A stretch of DNA of 64,000 bases from Prevotella melaninogenica. GTDB taxonomy: Bacteria > Bacteroidota > Bacteroidia > Bacteroidales > Bacteroidaceae. Positions 16,422 to 25,417 of this stretch are shown here, one piece after another. Under the pieces are notes generated by a model that saw only the letters and a list, made by a program, of their open reading frames with translations, was not told where the DNA came from and did no database searches. Within the stretch, counting starts at the first letter, position 1, and each line of letters starts with the position of its first letter. The position numbers and the translations under genes are program-made. Location of the stretch: assembly GCF_018128065.1 (NCBI RefSeq), contig NZ_CP072359.1, forward strand, positions 1,302,001 to 1,366,000. Direction: 5' to 3'.

Positions 16422-17233
16422 TTGTGAAAACAATAAAGTATTTTATAGTATTATTATTTCTGTTCTTGTTGTCACCTGCTGTTTCGGCGCAGGAGGCTAA
16501 CGGAATAAGTGAACAAGAGGTTAAGCTTGCTAAATCGGTAGAGCCTGATGCTATGCCAGAAGCAGCAATTCCTCATACAAGTTCTGCCGCAGTAGAAGAG
16601 ATTTCACTGGAACCCCTGCCTGCATCAACCACTCAAGTGTCACATGTTGCAGAAAGTCGTGATCAGGTTGTCCTCCTCATTGGCGATTCTATGGCTGATG
16701 GTTTGGGTTCTCGATTCAATGATTATGCTGTAAAGAACGGTTTCAAGTTTCATTCTATCGTTTGGTATGGTAGTACAACACGTGACTGGGCAATAGCTGC
16801 CGACCTTCAATATCAGATAGAGAAGCTGCGCCCTACATATATTATCATTAGCTTAGGTACCAATGACTTAGGTTATAAAGATTATAGTAGACGTGAAACC
16901 GCAATTCAGACTATTCTGAGTCGTGTTGGGAATATTCCATACGTATGGATTGGACCTCTCCCTTGGAAGAAGATTAAAGATAGAACAATCGTTGACGTAA
17001 TCCGTGACTGTACGGGTGAAAGTCGGTTCTTTGACAGTAGTTCTGTCATTGCTTCGCGTGCAGATGGCGTACATCCAACACGTCAGGGAGCTGCTCTATG
17101 GGTAGATAAGATTGTAGAGTGGATGGGTGAACCTGAGTTGAATGCTAACCCGATAGAGATGGATAAGCCTGACTTTACAACTCGTTTTAAGCATGACGAG
17201 AAGCATGGAATGGGGTATCATGGTCGTAGATGA
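16418..17233 (+). CDS. Secreted SGNH/GDSL-type hydrolase
   Basis: A 271-residue exported esterase-like protein. The signal peptide runs to about AVSAQ (residue 25). A linker of about 60 residues rich in Pro, Ala and Glu leads to the SGNH core: LIGDSMADG (block I Ser), GTND (block III Asn) and DGVHPT (block V Asp-x-x-His). SGNH enzymes with this envelope location often remove O-acetyl groups from glycans, but the substrate here is unknown. Coupled to the transporter upstream by a 4-nt overlap, suggesting a joint role in handling an acylated substrate. The last 30 residues are basic and disordered. Confidence 0.82.
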   Translation: MIVKTIKYFIVLLFLFLLSPAVSAQEANGISEQEVKLAKSVEPDAMPEAAIPHTSSAAVEEISLEPLPASTTQVSHVAESRDQVVLLIGDSMADGLGSRFNDYAVKNGFKFHSIVWYGSTTRDWAIAADLQYQIEKLRPTYIIISLGTNDLGYKDYSRRETAIQTILSRVGNIPYVWIGPLPWKKIKDRTIVDVIRDCTGESRFFDSSSVIASRADGVHPTRQGAALWVDKIVEWMGEPELNANPIEMDKPDFTTRFKHDEKHGMGYHGRR

Positions 17234-17305
17234 TTGTGAAATATCATTACAAATATGACAGAATAATCACATATTTTTTCTCTTAAAAGATCTATATTTA
17301 CTATG

Positions 17306-17413
17306 CTTATAACTTACTTATAAACAGGATGTTATAAAATTGTATAATAAAAGGTGCTTAATTCAAATGCAATTAAGCCTTAGTATTTTTTATCACTATG
17401 ATTTTATTTTACA
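17306..17413 (+). repeat. 22-nt phased intergenic element, family A, short copy 2
   Basis: Head 17306-17348 (CTTATAACTT with inverted partner GTTATAA), one full unit at 17349, the terminal unit at 17371, and tail ATGATTTTATTTTACA at 17398-17413. It is 108 nt long, 66 nt (three units) shorter than the 174-nt copies. Its two units fold into AAGGTGCTTAATT/AATTAAGCCTT. Lies between convergent genes. Confidence 0.85.
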
Positions 17414-17499
17414 TTCTGATGATGTAGAATGCTTTTATATGCAGTAACACCTATCATAGTAACTTCTTTCTTTATAACTTCTTTGGCGGTAATATCGTT

Positions 17500-18410
17500 T
17501 TAAATCTTATTGATAATATATATTCCACCAGCTGCTAAAGCACCAGCTATCATATATTAATATAAAAAGTTTCGTTGAGGCATAGGCAAGAAGTGACGGC
17601 ACCAACAATAGGAATTAGTGAATTGTAGATTGCGACCTTACCGACAGGGTTACAGGTTAGCAGTTTGTTATAGAGCGTAAAACCTAATGTACTGATAGCG
17701 ATGAGTAATAATAAATAGGTAAGACCTAAGAATGTTATCTGTGGCAGCTTACCACCCATCAGCAATCCTGGGATTATCAGTAGTGCACCACCTATCGCCA
17801 AGCTGTAGCCAGTACCAACAAATACATCTACTCGTTTCCCCAATCCGCGAGTTAATAATGATGCTGATGCACCGCAAAGAGCATTTAGAATAATCATTCC
17901 GTCGCCTAACCAAGTGAACTGTCCACTATCTTCTCCACCTAAGTTTAATGATAGAATACCAACAAAACCAACAATACAACCAATGATTTTCTTCACCGTC
18001 ATACGGTCGCTTTTGAAGAAAATGCAAGCAAAGATAACGACAGAGAAAACACTTAACGAGTTAAGAATTGCCGCTCGTGAACCTTCACTATGCGAAAGAC
18101 CGAAGTAGAAGAAGGCGTAATGTAGTGTAGTATTCATCATGCAAAACAACAAGATATACCACCAATCAATTGATTTCCTTACTTTGAAATCACGCTTCTT
18201 AGCACCTGCAATCAATAACACAATCAGCCCTGAAAGACAGAAACGAATACCTGCAAAAAGCATTTTTGAGCCTGTCATCTCTGTTGTGATAGCAAATTCA
18301 GAAAAACCTAACTTAATCAAAGGGTATGCCCAGCCCCACGCAATGGCTGCTGTGAGGGCAAAAATGGTCACCCATAATGGACGTTGAAATATACTTTTTG
18401 TTAGTGTCAT
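17500..18410 (-). pseudogene. EamA/DMT-family transporter with C-terminal frameshift
   Basis: An inner-membrane carrier of the drug/metabolite superfamily with two EamA repeats and nine visible helices (AIAWGWAYPLIKLGF, then LGFTLYNKLL and SLIPIVGAVTSCL). The open frame stops at 17550 after NETFYINI, before the last helix. The missing end is present in another frame directly downstream: MIAGALAAGGIYIINKI, then a stop at 17500-17502, exactly how EamA proteins end. One base appears lost near 17553-17560. This is either a real recent mutation or a sequence error. The product as read is 286 residues. Substrate unknown. Confidence 0.82.
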
Positions 18411-18637
18411 TTACTATTTATGCTATTATATAAAAGCTGTTAATTATGTGAATATCAGTCAGAATAAAAGTTATCCTCTATTTCTTCTTTAATATTGATG
18501 AGCATGTTATTGCAAATTATTTATTTGAAGAAAAAACTTTATTTACATGAGAAGAAACTTTTATTTCTATGAAAAAAGATTTTCTTTTCACGCTAATAAT
18601 TCAAGAGTGATACTATTTTCGACTTGCATTCGTTGTG

Positions 18638-18645
18638 CAAAGGTA
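18638..18645 (-). promoter_or_regulatory. EamA gene promoter, -7 box
   Basis: Minus-strand TACCTTTG, about 227 nt before the start, implying a long leader in which nothing else was recognised. Confidence 0.45.
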
Positions 18646-18721
18646 CGTTCTTTCCTTGATATATCTATTCTTTCAACTGTTTTTTTGCTTCGTTTAATTA
18701 GGATATTTATTCTTTATTGTT

Positions 18722-18729
18722 TATCTTTG
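18722..18729 (+). promoter_or_regulatory. Cyclophilin promoter, -7 box
   Basis: TATCTTTG, 26 nt before the ATG at 18756. Confidence 0.6.
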
Positions 18730-18755
18730 TACACAATTTTTAGTTTATAAAAAAG

Positions 18756-19445
18756 ATGAAGAAGTTATTGTATTTCCTTTTGCTAACTTTGGTCGTAGCT
18801 AATGTTCAAGCACAGTCATTAACAGACACATTACGTCACGAAGTCTTGTTGGAAACCGATAGTGGAAACATCCGTATTCAACTTTATAATGAAACACCAC
18901 GTCATCGTGACAATTTCTTGAAGTTGGTACGTAGTGGTGCCTATAATGGTGTTTTGTTTCATCGTGTTATCAAGGATTTTATGATACAGACAGGCGACCT
19001 TGGATCGAAGAATGCAAAGCCTGGAGAGGCATTAGGTGATACGCCAGAGACCTATTCACTCCCCGCTGAGATTGATTATCCAAAGTTATTACATCGTCGT
19101 GGCGCAGTTGCTGCAGCACGTGAGAGCGATGATGTCAACCCAAAGCGTGAGTCATCTGCCTCACAATTCTATATTGTTTGGGGAATAAAGTTCTCAGACG
19201 GACAGCTTGATTGGGCGCAAGAACGCCTTAATGCCCATACTGACAGTACGGTGCAGATGACGCCAGAGGTGCGTAATATATATAAGGAGGTGGGTGGTAC
19301 ACCCCATTTAGACGGACAATATACTGTTTTTGGACAGGTTTTGGATGGATTAGATGTTGTTGATAGAATTCAAAAACAACCAGTTGATGCAAATGATCGT
19401 CCACTTGCTGATGTTCGTATTCGTAAAGCAATCGTCTTGAAATAG
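18756..19445 (+). CDS. Exported cyclophilin-type peptidyl-prolyl isomerase
   Basis: A periplasmic PPIase of 229 residues assisting folding of exported proteins. Signal peptide MKKLLYFLLLTLVVANVQAQ, then the cyclophilin core: YNGVLFHRVIKDFMIQTGD with the active-site Arg and Phe-Met-Gln, SASQFYIV, and YTVFGQVLDGLDVVDRI. An insertion of about 45 residues (ALGDTPETYSL to NPKRESS, and a further loop before PHLDGQY) makes it longer than E. coli PpiA, common in Bacteroidota. The next gene begins 53 bp later on the same strand. Confidence 0.94.
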   Translation: MKKLLYFLLLTLVVANVQAQSLTDTLRHEVLLETDSGNIRIQLYNETPRHRDNFLKLVRSGAYNGVLFHRVIKDFMIQTGDLGSKNAKPGEALGDTPETYSLPAEIDYPKLLHRRGAVAAARESDDVNPKRESSASQFYIVWGIKFSDGQLDWAQERLNAHTDSTVQMTPEVRNIYKEVGGTPHLDGQYTVFGQVLDGLDVVDRIQKQPVDANDRPLADVRIRKAIVLK

Positions 19446-19498
19446 GGTTGTCTTTATTTATTCTATTATAAATATCAAATAAAGTTACTTATAAATCT

Positions 19499-21997
19499 AT
19501 GTCAATTAACAAAAAAGCAACAGCCTGTCTGTTTGCGCTTATGCTCGGAAGTGGAGTAGGTGTGGCAGGAAACAGGTTCGTCTACCGTACTGTAAACGAC
19601 ACTATTACACAGCGTAAAGACACTACAAAGCAGAACGTTCAGAAAGAGAAAGCACCTGAGAAAGAGAAAGAAAAACCATCAGCTTACGAACAGCTTATAA
19701 AGAAAAAGGGAAGTGTTCAGAATGGGCTCTTTACTGTAAGACATATAGATGATCAGTGGTATTTTGAGGTTCCAGATTCTGTTATTGGTCGTTATCTGCT
19801 TGCTGTGACTCGTTTTACTGCTGTTCCACAAAGCTTTGGAAAGTTTGCTGGTGAGGCAGTAAACAAGCAAACGGTTTATTTTGAACAGCGCGACGATAAG
19901 ACAATGTTGCTTCGTGCCTACGTTCTTTCACAGGAAGCTGATCCAAAGAGCAATATCTCGCGTACACTGAAAGCTTCTACGGCTGATCCTATTGTAGCTT
20001 CCTTTAAGGTGATTGGGCATAACAAGGAAACAAAGGCACAGCTGATTGATGTAACGTCATTGTTCTCAAAAGACAATGCTGTCCTTAGTGTGTCTTCAAA
20101 TGATTCCAAGCAGTTGAAGTTAGGAGGACTGATATCTGACCGCACCTTTATTGATACGATGAAAGTTTATCCTATTAATGTTGAGATTGCAACGACACGT
20201 ACTTACTCCAGTCAACCTTCTACTACACCTGCTTCACAGACGGGTGTAATGACTATCGGATTGAATACGAGTGTGGTTCTTCTTCCGAAGGTTCCTATGC
20301 GTAAGCGTGTTTGGGATAAACGTGTGGGTTATTTCACAAATGGATATACTATTTTTAGCGATGACCAGACCAAGACTGACCGTGAGCAGTTCATCTCTCG
20401 TTTCCGTCTTGAGCCTAAAGATAAGAAAGCATACGCAAAGGGAAAACTTGTAGAGCCTATCAAGCCTATCGTGTTTTATATTGATCCAGCAACACCAAAG
20501 AAGTGGGTTCCATATCTGATGAAGGGTATTGAGGATTGGAACGTTGCTTTTGAAGCTGCTGGTTTCAAAAATGCTATTCGGGCAAAGGAATGGCCTAACG
20601 ATCCAACCATGAGTGTTGACGATGCTCGCTTTAATGTACTCCGTTATCTCCCAGCTGAGATTGAAAACGCATACGGTCCTCGTATTGTCGACCCACGTAG
20701 CGGCGAAATTATCGAGAGTCATATCTGTTGGTATCATAATGTGATGAATCTCTTGACAAAGTGGTACTTCACACAGTGCGCCCCATTGGATAAACGAGCA
20801 CAGACGGCACACATGGATGATAAACTTATGGGTGAGTTGGTGCGCTTTGTGTCAAGTCATGAGGTGGGACACACACTCGGCTTACGTCATAATATGGGTG
20901 CCAGCCATGCTACACCAGTGGAGAAACTGCGTGATAAGAAGTGGGTTGAAGAGCATGGTCATACAGCCAGCATCATGGATTATGCTCGTTTCAATTACGT
21001 AGCACAGCCAGAAGACGGTATATCAGAGCGTGGTCTCTTCCCACGTGTGAACGATTACGACAAGTGGGCAATCCGTTGGGGGTATCAGTATCGTCCAGAG
21101 TTCAAAGATGAGATGGACGAGAAAGAAAAGTTGATGACTGAGACAACAGCCATTCTTGCTAAGAATCCACGTCTTTGGTTTGGTGGTGAGGGTAAGAATG
21201 AAGACCCACGTGCACAGACGGAAGACCTTGGTGATGACAATGTGAAGGCGAGTGATTATGGTATTAAGAACTTAAAACGTATCGTTGCAAAACTTCCAGA
21301 GTGGACACGTCAGCCTAATGATCAGTACGAAGACCGCATGGAAATGTGGAGAAGTGTTGTTGGTCAGTATGGACGTTATACGAATCATGTACTGAAGAAC
21401 ATTGGTGGTCGTTACATAAACAATATGCCTGGCCAGAAACCTTATGAGGTTGCACCAGCTAAGAAGGGCAGAGATGCGGTAGACTATATCGGTCGTCAGG
21501 TTTTTGAGGCACCGCTTTGGCTTTATCCTTCATCAATGACTGATATTGCAGGTACTGATCTTGTTGATGAAATCAGCAGTTATCAGGATCGTATTTTGAA
21601 AGTGATGATGAACGGAACTATTATGGATAAGATTTATAAGGACCAGCGTGTTGCAGGTGCTTATCAGTTTAAGGATTATCTTAATGATTTGTTCCACAGT
21701 GTTTGGAAGCCATTGACAGGTTTTAATGACATGCAGGTACGCACACGTCGTTTGCTTGAACGTCATTATGTAGAACAGATTAATAACCTTCTGAATCCTG
21801 TTAAGACGGATAAACCTACTGCTGTAGATCGTGCAGGTAATTCAGACATTATGCTCTATCTTATGCAACAGTTAGATACTATTGAGCAGTTCTGTAAGGC
21901 TCAGGCAGCACAGAGTGAAGGCATAAATCTCCTTCATTATAATGACCTCCTGCGTCAAATAAAGTTGATTCGTGAGCGTCGGGTGACCGTGAAGTAA
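19499..21997 (+). CDS. Zinc-dependent metalloprotease (DUF5117/DUF5118 type)
   Basis: A large exported peptidase of 832 residues. N-terminal signal segment (CLFALMLGSGVGVAG), a Lys/Glu-rich linker, then the DUF5118/DUF5117 beta-rich region (about residues 60-300) and a metzincin-like catalytic domain with SSHEVGHTLGLRHN, where HEVGH plus the third His give the zinc site. The Met-turn candidate is SIMDYARFNY. Families of this layout are widespread in Bacteroidota; the natural substrate is unknown. It follows the cyclophilin by 53 bp and may share its transcript. Confidence 0.9.
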   Translation: MSINKKATACLFALMLGSGVGVAGNRFVYRTVNDTITQRKDTTKQNVQKEKAPEKEKEKPSAYEQLIKKKGSVQNGLFTVRHIDDQWYFEVPDSVIGRYLLAVTRFTAVPQSFGKFAGEAVNKQTVYFEQRDDKTMLLRAYVLSQEADPKSNISRTLKASTADPIVASFKVIGHNKETKAQLIDVTSLFSKDNAVLSVSSNDSKQLKLGGLISDRTFIDTMKVYPINVEIATTRTYSSQPSTTPASQTGVMTIGLNTSVVLLPKVPMRKRVWDKRVGYFTNGYTIFSDDQTKTDREQFISRFRLEPKDKKAYAKGKLVEPIKPIVFYIDPATPKKWVPYLMKGIEDWNVAFEAAGFKNAIRAKEWPNDPTMSVDDARFNVLRYLPAEIENAYGPRIVDPRSGEIIESHICWYHNVMNLLTKWYFTQCAPLDKRAQTAHMDDKLMGELVRFVSSHEVGHTLGLRHNMGASHATPVEKLRDKKWVEEHGHTASIMDYARFNYVAQPEDGISERGLFPRVNDYDKWAIRWGYQYRPEFKDEMDEKEKLMTETTAILAKNPRLWFGGEGKNEDPRAQTEDLGDDNVKASDYGIKNLKRIVAKLPEWTRQPNDQYEDRMEMWRSVVGQYGRYTNHVLKNIGGRYINNMPGQKPYEVAPAKKGRDAVDYIGRQVFEAPLWLYPSSMTDIAGTDLVDEISSYQDRILKVMMNGTIMDKIYKDQRVAGAYQFKDYLNDLFHSVWKPLTGFNDMQVRTRRLLERHYVEQINNLLNPVKTDKPTAVDRAGNSDIMLYLMQQLDTIEQFCKAQAAQSEGINLLHYNDLLRQIKLIRERRVTVK

Positions 21998-22059
21998 GTA
22001 TCTAAGCAAACCTTTTCCATAGACAGGAATTGCTTTTCATGGTTTATGGTTGTGATATT

Positions 22060-22094
22060 CGTCCATAGTAGACTTCAAAACGCTGCTATGGACG
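22060..22094 (+). terminator. Hairpin after the metalloprotease gene
   Basis: CGTCCATAG (22060-22068) pairs with CTATGGACG (22086-22094). There is no clear T-run, so function is uncertain. Confidence 0.45.
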
Positions 22095-22181
22095 ATCTTA
22101 ATTAGGTAATAAACGCTATATGCTTTAAGATTATAATTATCTCAACCGCCTAAAACAGATAAGCTACTAAATAGAAATGCT

Positions 22182-22532
22182 TTATTTCTCATCCTTACAA
22201 GTAGGGCATACAGACTTGTCTTTTTTAATATTTTCGTAATGTTCTTTGCGTTTTGGATTCATTGGGAACCATCCTTTCAAAACTCGTTTCTCTTGTGAGA
22301 TAAGCTCGCCAATACCCCAAAGGAATGAGGCTCCAAGCACCCCGAGGAGTTCTGACCAAAAAATACTTTGTACAAACAAGGCTCCAATACAGCAAGAAAT
22401 ACCTGCTATCAACCATATCCTCCAAGGTTTTGTTCCGAAATAATACTCCGTTTTTATGACTAAGGGATGACAAAGTCCGATAATTAAAAATGTGCATACT
22501 GCAAGTAATATGCCCTCAAAATTCAATTCCAT
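22182..22532 (-). CDS. DUF4491 family membrane protein
   Basis: A 116-residue protein with three hydrophobic helices (LLAVCTFLIIGLCHPLVI, IWLIAGISCCIGALFVQS, LLGVLGASFLWGIGELI) and a short cytoplasmic tail ending CPTCKDEK, a possible metal- or redox-active Cys pair. GHP-like and W-G-I-x-E-L features match DUF4491, a Bacteroidota-enriched family without known function. Alone between two plus-strand genes. Confidence 0.82.
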   Translation of the reverse strand: MELNFEGILLAVCTFLIIGLCHPLVIKTEYYFGTKPWRIWLIAGISCCIGALFVQSIFWSELLGVLGASFLWGIGELISQEKRVLKGWFPMNPKRKEHYENIKKDKSVCPTCKDEK

Positions 22533-22626
22533 TACAATTATGTTTTAAGATTAAATCTAATTCTTAATATTGAGAAATATACCATTAAACCAATAATTCT
22601 TAGCAAGACCTCAATTTATAATGGTG

Positions 22627-22634
22627 CAAAAGTA
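22627..22634 (-). promoter_or_regulatory. DUF4491 gene promoter, -7 box
   Basis: Minus-strand TACTTTTG, 94 bp before the start. Confidence 0.45.
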
Positions 22635-22678
22635 CAAAAAAAACTCTACTTGCAAGTGAATTTCTCAGAATAATTGAT

Positions 22679-22686
22679 TACATTTG
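22679..22686 (+). promoter_or_regulatory. Phosphoglucomutase promoter, -7 box
   Basis: TACATTTG, 35 nt before the ATG at 22722. Confidence 0.5.
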
Positions 22687-22721
22687 CAAATACAAGTAGT
22701 AAATAAGAAAAAGCTTAAATT

Positions 22722-24467
22722 ATGGACAATAACCAAACACTTATCGCACAATGCGAAGGCAAAGCAAGACAGTGGCTGTCTCCTGCTTTTGATGAAGAGA
22801 CTCGTTCTGCTGTTGAGGCTATGATTAACAATGAGGATAAGACCGACCTTATTGAAAGTTTCTATAAAGATTTAGAGTTCGGTACAGGTGGACTTCGTGG
22901 TATTATGGGCGCTGGCTCTAATCGTATGAACATCTATACTGTTGGTATGGCAACACAGGGTTTTGCAAATTATCTGAAGATTTGCTTCAAGGATAAGGAA
23001 CAGATTAGTGTTGTCGTATGCCACGATTGCCGTAATAATTCTCGTCTCTTTGCTGAAACAGTTGCAAATATCTTCTCAGCAAATGGCATTAAGGTATATC
23101 TTTTTGACGATCTTCGTCCTACTCCAGAGTGCTCTTTCGCTATTCGTTATTTGAAGGCACAGGCTGGTGTGAACATTACAGCAAGTCATAACCCACGTGA
23201 ATACAATGGTTACAAAGCATACTGGGAAGATGGCGCACAGGTGCTTGCACCACATGACAAGGGCATTATCGATGAAGTAAACAAGGTTAAAATTGAGGAA
23301 GTCAAGTTTGAAGGCAACAAGCAACTGATTGAAATTATCGGTGAGGAGATTGATAAGGTTTATCTTGAGAAGGTAAAAACCATCAGTATTGATCCAAAGG
23401 TAATTAAGGATCAGCACGATTTGAAGATTGTTTATACTCCATTGCATGGTGCTGGTCGCGTAATGATTCCTCGTGCATTGGCTTCTTGGGGCTTTGACAA
23501 TGTTCATTGTGTAAAAGAACAGATGGTTAAGGATGGTAATTTCCCAACCGTTGACCGTCCAAATCCAGAGATTGCTGAGGCTTTGACACTCGGTTTGCGA
23601 GATGCAAAGGCACTTGATGCTGATATCCTGATGGCTTCTGACCCAGATGCTGACCGCGTAGGTATGGCTTGTAAGAATAGCGCTGACGAGTGGGTACTGA
23701 TTAATGGTAACCAGACCTGTCTGCTCTTCTTATGGTATATCATCACAAATCGTCAGGCTGTGGGCAAGATGAAGCCAACTGATTTCATCGTAAAGACTAT
23801 TGTTACAACTGAGGTAATTCGTAAGATTGCTGAGAAGCAGAACGTAGAGATGCGCGATTGCTACACTGGTTTCAAGTGGATTGCACGTGAGATTGCACTC
23901 TCTGAGGGCAAACAGCAGTACATCGGTGGTGGTGAGGAAAGTTATGGTTTCCTTGCAGAAGACTTCGTACGTGATAAGGATGCAGTAAGTGCTTGTGCTT
24001 TGTTGGCAGAGATTTGTGCATACGCAAAGGATCACGGTAAGACTTTGTATGATATTCTTATGGATATCTATATGGAGTACGGCTATAGCCACGAGTTCAC
24101 AATCAATGTTGAGCGTCCTGGTAAGAGTGGTGCTGATGAAATCCAGCAGATGATGAAGAACTTCCGTTCTAATCCTCCAAAGGAGCTTGGCGGTAGTGTT
24201 GTTGATGTTTATAAGGACTTCCAGAGTCTTGAGATAACAAAGGCTGACGGTTCTAAGGAGAAGATGGATATGCCTGACACAAGCAATGTTCTCCAGTGGT
24301 TCTGCACAGATGGTACTAAGGTGAGCGTACGCCCATCAGGTACTGAGCCAAAGATTAAGTTCTATCTTGAGATTAAGGATACAATGAACTCAGCTTCTGA
24401 TTTCCCTGCTTGCGAGCAGCGTGTAGGCGAGAAGATTGAGGCTATTAAGAAGAGTTTGGGTTTGTAA
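22722..24467 (+). CDS. Phosphoglucomutase/phosphomannomutase
   Basis: Interconverts glucose-1-phosphate and glucose-6-phosphate (possibly also mannose phosphates), linking glycolysis to glycogen and cell-wall sugar synthesis. The 581-residue protein has the four-domain alpha-D-phosphohexomutase layout: GTGGLRGIMGAGSNRMN at the start, ASHNPREYNGYK with the phospho-Ser, the magnesium loop SDPDADRVG, the sugar-specificity loop GGEESYG, and the C-terminal phosphate-binding RPSGTEPKIKFY. It is of the PgcA-like long type. Followed by its own terminator. Confidence 0.95.
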   Translation: MDNNQTLIAQCEGKARQWLSPAFDEETRSAVEAMINNEDKTDLIESFYKDLEFGTGGLRGIMGAGSNRMNIYTVGMATQGFANYLKICFKDKEQISVVVCHDCRNNSRLFAETVANIFSANGIKVYLFDDLRPTPECSFAIRYLKAQAGVNITASHNPREYNGYKAYWEDGAQVLAPHDKGIIDEVNKVKIEEVKFEGNKQLIEIIGEEIDKVYLEKVKTISIDPKVIKDQHDLKIVYTPLHGAGRVMIPRALASWGFDNVHCVKEQMVKDGNFPTVDRPNPEIAEALTLGLRDAKALDADILMASDPDADRVGMACKNSADEWVLINGNQTCLLFLWYIITNRQAVGKMKPTDFIVKTIVTTEVIRKIAEKQNVEMRDCYTGFKWIAREIALSEGKQQYIGGGEESYGFLAEDFVRDKDAVSACALLAEICAYAKDHGKTLYDILMDIYMEYGYSHEFTINVERPGKSGADEIQQMMKNFRSNPPKELGGSVVDVYKDFQSLEITKADGSKEKMDMPDTSNVLQWFCTDGTKVSVRPSGTEPKIKFYLEIKDTMNSASDFPACEQRVGEKIEAIKKSLGL

Positions 24468-24522
24468 TTGGCTGTTCTTAGCCTTTGATAATATTTGAGA
24501 GGGCTTGATATTATAATTAAAG

Positions 24523-24565
24523 CAGGAGTCTCTATAAAGTTTTATTTGTGGAAACTCCTGTTTTT
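24523..24565 (+). terminator. Terminator after phosphoglucomutase
   Basis: CAGGAGT (24523-24529) pairs with ACTCCTG (24554-24560), then TTTTT. The loop is 24 nt, long but A/T-rich and partly self-pairing. Confidence 0.7.
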
Positions 24566-24677
24566 ATTGTTCTATGCCTTCTATATATAATTCTTTTGAT
24601 AGCTTTCTATCTCTTTTAGCAGGCTACGCTATTTGATTTTTAGCCTTTCAAGTCATAGATTATTTAGTCTCTTGTAA

Positions 24678-25013
24678 ATGAAAAAGAATGATATAATTTC
24701 AATTATTCAAGATAATGATATTTCCGAATATTATTCCTTGAAGCATTTAGGTATTGAAGGTTATGCTTTTCCAGACCATGAAGCACTTAAAATAGTGCAA
24801 CTATGCAAACTTTTATTGATTCCAATTTTAGGTGGTGATGTATATAGTTTGAATGATTCTATAATAGAGGGCTTAGATGATAATTGGTATTATGATAGGA
24901 CTCCAAGTGAATCATATTACAATTATGTGCAAAACAGTTGCAATAAATCTGAATCTTACATAAGGACTTACAAAATCATTTTTGTGATAGGACCTTATTT
25001 TCCTTGGTCATAG
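24678..25013 (+). CDS. Imm40-like orphan immunity protein
   Basis: A 111-residue, acidic, probably cytoplasmic protein with no signal peptide. The stretch IPILGGDVYSLND, the following DNWYYD and the SESYYNYVQNS segment resemble immunity protein 40 (Imm40), a family that neutralises polymorphic toxins. Imm40 is recalled from its pattern, not from a search, so the assignment is tentative. No toxin gene, VgrG, Rhs or T6SS component is nearby, so it would be an orphan immunity gene, as seen in Bacteroidales communities. Lower G+C than its neighbours supports possible acquisition. Confidence 0.6.
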   Translation: MKKNDIISIIQDNDISEYYSLKHLGIEGYAFPDHEALKIVQLCKLLLIPILGGDVYSLNDSIIEGLDDNWYYDRTPSESYYNYVQNSCNKSESYIRTYKIIFVIGPYFPWS

Positions 25014-25200
25014 AAGATTAATTAGAATAATCGAATACTTTCTCGAAAAGGCAGTGCAGTTTTTGGTTGATTAGTTGGTTCAGGCATAGTTTCAGAATGA
25101 AAGCTAAAAGTAGAAACTGAGTGCAGGGATTAGAAATATTATTACAATATAATTCGGCATTCTACATGTTTTTTCTTAATAAAGAGCCTTTTTAACCGTG

Positions 25201-25375
25201 TTTGTAACTTTCAGTCAATCAATGTGTTGTAAAACAGCATAAGAAAAGGTGCTTAGTTAGAGTCTAACTAAGCACCTTTAAGGCTTCAATTAAGCATCTT
25301 TTGAACGTCAATTAAGGCTTAATTGAAATGCAACTAAGCATCAATTCATTCTTTAAAGATGACTTTTATATTACA
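25201..25375 (+). repeat. 22-nt phased intergenic element, family A, copy 3
   Basis: Head 25201-25243 from TTTGTAACT; units start at 25244, 25266, 25288, 25310 and 25332; tail from ATGAC at 25359. Units 1-2 form a perfect 16-bp stem AAAGGTGCTTAGTTAG/CTAACTAAGCACCTTT with a 3-nt loop (25245-25279). Between the convergent Imm40-like gene and clpC. Confidence 0.88.
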
Positions 25376-25417
25376 AATTTGGTAAGGGTAGGAGATGTTT
25401 ATTCCTTCCCTTAGATT

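Noticed and set aside
20234..20812. 192-residue minus-strand ORF inside the metalloprotease gene
   Set aside because: Antisense reading of a clear coding region; composition is unlike a protein and there is no promoter or motif.
23076..23507. 143-residue minus-strand ORF in phosphoglucomutase
   Set aside because: Shadow frame; no motif and the plus-strand gene is complete.
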